Assembly: GCA_023432725.1 (NCBI GenBank)
Contig: JAEYUH010000045.1
Coordinates: forward strand, 1-14,902
Source: Actinomycetes bacterium
Lineage (GTDB): Bacteria; Actinomycetota; Actinomycetes; Propionibacteriales; Propionibacteriaceae
DNA length: 14,902 nucleotides
Direction of reading: 5' to 3'
The notes under the pieces: model-generated
The model's database searches: none
Seen by the model: only the letters and a program-made list of their open reading frames with translations
What the model was told of the DNA's origin: nothing
Shown here: positions 13,699 through 14,902 of the stretch, one piece after another
Position numbering within the stretch: position 1 is the stretch's first letter
Layout: each line of letters begins with the position of its first letter
Position numbers and translations under genes: made by a program

Positions 13699-14902
13699 AT
13701 GGCCAGAACCCAGAGCGCTGCTATCAACCTTCGGCTCGCCCAGGTGGGCATCCCCCTCACCGACGGGTTCGAGGACTCCGAGAGCGCCCGCCTGGTCGCG
13801 CCGATCCTCGCCCGGCAGCGGGAACTCAGCCGGCGGCTGTCGGACCGGCTGTGCGCGGCGGACCAGCGGATCCAGAACTTCCTCGACGACTACCTGGCCG
13901 ACACGGGAGTGACCCCGAGCCTGCCGCGCCGGACCTTCGTCCTGGACGAGCCGGGGCTGGCCCGCGAGCTGTCGCTGCCGTTCGACGGCGACACCTTCAG
14001 CTCGCCGCTGCTGAGCAGCTACCGGCTGGTCAACGGGGTGCTGCACAACCCGGCCAAGGACCGGCGCACCACGGCCGGGGTGTTCCACATCGCCGAGGGC
14101 GGCCTGCCGATCCCGGCCGACAAGATCGCCGTGCCCAAGGCCGCCTTCGCCCGGATGCTCGAGCGGGCCTTCGACCCGCCCCAGGTCGACAAGATGCTGC
14201 CGTACACCGCGAACCAGCCCGAGCCTGCGGCGTGCTTCGTCTCGCTGCTGCTGCGTCCGCTGGTCGCGCCCGAGGTCCCCGGCAGCGTGCCCGAGAAGCG
14301 GCTCGAGGTGCGCTTCATCGTCCCGGGCGGCCTGGTGGCGAACCTTGACTTCGTGGAGGGGATCTTCGGCAACGGCGGCGACCCGTACCTGCCCGAGAAC
14401 GACGCCTCGCTGGCCCCGGAGACCTGGACCGGGCACACCGGGCTGGTGGTGCTCGCCCCGCACCTGACCGGGGTGACCAAGAAGGAGCTCGGCCTGCCGC
14501 ACATCTCGCAGGCCACCGAGCGGCAGGTGCGCGACGGTGTGGCGTGGGAGCAGGAGGACGAGCCCTACAACGACGGGCAGGCCTTCAAGCTGGTGGCCCG
14601 CGACGCCCGGGGCGTGATCGTCACGATCATCGCCGACAACTACTTCGGGTACTGCAAGAAGGAGGTCAAGTCCCAGATCTCCTACTCGGCCAACCTCTTC
14701 GGCAACGCCGAGGAGGAGCACGCCGGCGGGGCGCTGGTCTACCCCTCGTACAACCTCGGCCAGGAGTACAGGGAGGACTCCTGCGGCCCGGAGTACACCC
14801 TCGCGGAGGTGCTGGCGCGGGACCCCGAGCGGTTCGAGCCGCAGCCCGAGGGGCACGCCCTCGACCGTGAGCAGTCCCACATCGTGCTGGTTCCCGCGAA
14901 CT
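13699..14902 (+). CDS. Large conserved protein, N-terminal 401 residues; possible PPi-type phosphoenolpyruvate carboxykinase
   Basis: The frame is open from ATG 13699 to the window end, with strong third-position GC bias. The product is soluble, without a signal peptide or membrane spans. An N-terminal part (about 1-75, with a helical Arg/Leu-rich stretch around 35-65) precedes conserved-looking blocks: GVFHIAEGGLPIPADK (127-142), MLPYTANQPEP, VRFIVPGGLVANLDFVEGIFGNGGDP and GHTGLVVLAP. Near residues 310-345 come IADNYFGYCKKEVKSQISY and AEEEHAGGALVYPSYNLG. From memory, these resemble the roughly 1,100-residue PPi-dependent PEP carboxykinases known in propionibacteria and Actinomyces. YCKKEVKSQISY may correspond to the Lys-Lys segment (EMKKGIF) of ATP-type enzymes. 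Such an enzyme would interconvert oxaloacetate plus PPi with PEP, CO2 and phosphate. The catalytic C-terminal part is outside the window, so the assignment is tentative. Confidence 0.6.
   Translation, partial: MARTQSAAINLRLAQVGIPLTDGFEDSESARLVAPILARQRELSRRLSDRLCAADQRIQNFLDDYLADTGVTPSLPRRTFVLDEPGLARELSLPFDGDTFSSPLLSSYRLVNGVLHNPAKDRRTTAGVFHIAEGGLPIPADKIAVPKAAFARMLERAFDPPQVDKMLPYTANQPEPAACFVSLLLRPLVAPEVPGSVPEKRLEVRFIVPGGLVANLDFVEGIFGNGGDPYLPENDASLAPETWTGHTGLVVLAPHLTGVTKKELGLPHISQATERQVRDGVAWEQEDEPYNDGQAFKLVARDARGVIVTIIADNYFGYCKKEVKSQISYSANLFGNAEEEHAGGALVYPSYNLGQEYREDSCGPEYTLAEVLARDPERFEPQPEGHALDREQSHIVLVPAN

Noticed and set aside
13525..14880. A 451-codon open frame on the minus strand opposite the right-edge gene
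   Set aside because: The composition is typical of an antisense shadow (RG, DQ, HP-rich), whereas the plus-strand frame shows coherent motifs and stays open to the window end.
1..14902. Search for mobile elements, CRISPR arrays, toxin-antitoxin or defence genes
   Set aside because: No transposase, integrase, regular spacer-repeat pattern or small paired genes could be seen; gene order and codon use are uniform across the window.

Overview
The window looks like chromosomal DNA of a high-GC actinobacterium. Third codon positions are almost all G or C, and starts are a mix of ATG, GTG and TTG. Two genes seem to begin without a Shine-Dalgarno sequence, with a -10-like hexamer six bases before the ATG. 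The protein families fit Propionibacteriales or a relative, but that placement is an inference. I see no insertion sequence, phage gene, CRISPR array, tRNA or rRNA.

Left part (1-6574). A LacI-family repressor, cut by the window edge, is divergent from a sugar-import operon on the + strand. The operon encodes a double-domain ATPase (mmsA type), a permease (mmsB type), a lipoprotein sugar-binding protein (chvE type) and a BadF/N-acetylglucosamine-kinase-like sugar kinase. The intergenic region holds two LacI-type near-palindromes. One is embedded in the -35 box of a clear TTGACA-N17-TAGTGT promoter. The simplest reading is a locally regulated unit that imports a monosaccharide and phosphorylates it.

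Middle and right part (6589-13399, - strand). A complete peptide-type importer runs dppA-dppB-dppC-dppD-dppF with 4-base start/stop overlaps, followed by a polytopic membrane protein that may be DUF4203-like. It converges with the kinase gene, leaving only 14 bases between them. Both operons carry a strong hairpin just after the binding-protein gene, and the two hairpins share the palindrome CCCACCGGTGGG. This probably sets the ratio of binding protein to membrane components.

Right edge (13400-14902). A 299-base divergent intergenic region contains 11-base direct repeats and two palindromes. Beyond it starts a large protein that runs off the window. I tentatively relate it to PPi-dependent phosphoenolpyruvate carboxykinase. 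The 11-base repeat unit, about RAATCGTGWYC, also occurs as a tandem pair upstream of the lacI-type gene and the sugar operon, which hints at a common regulator of the two loci.

Most of the content is ordinary transporter biology. The points that deserve checking are the shared 11-base repeats, the twin hairpins, the unusual C-terminal extensions on the sugar permease and on DppF, and the identity of the truncated protein at the right end.
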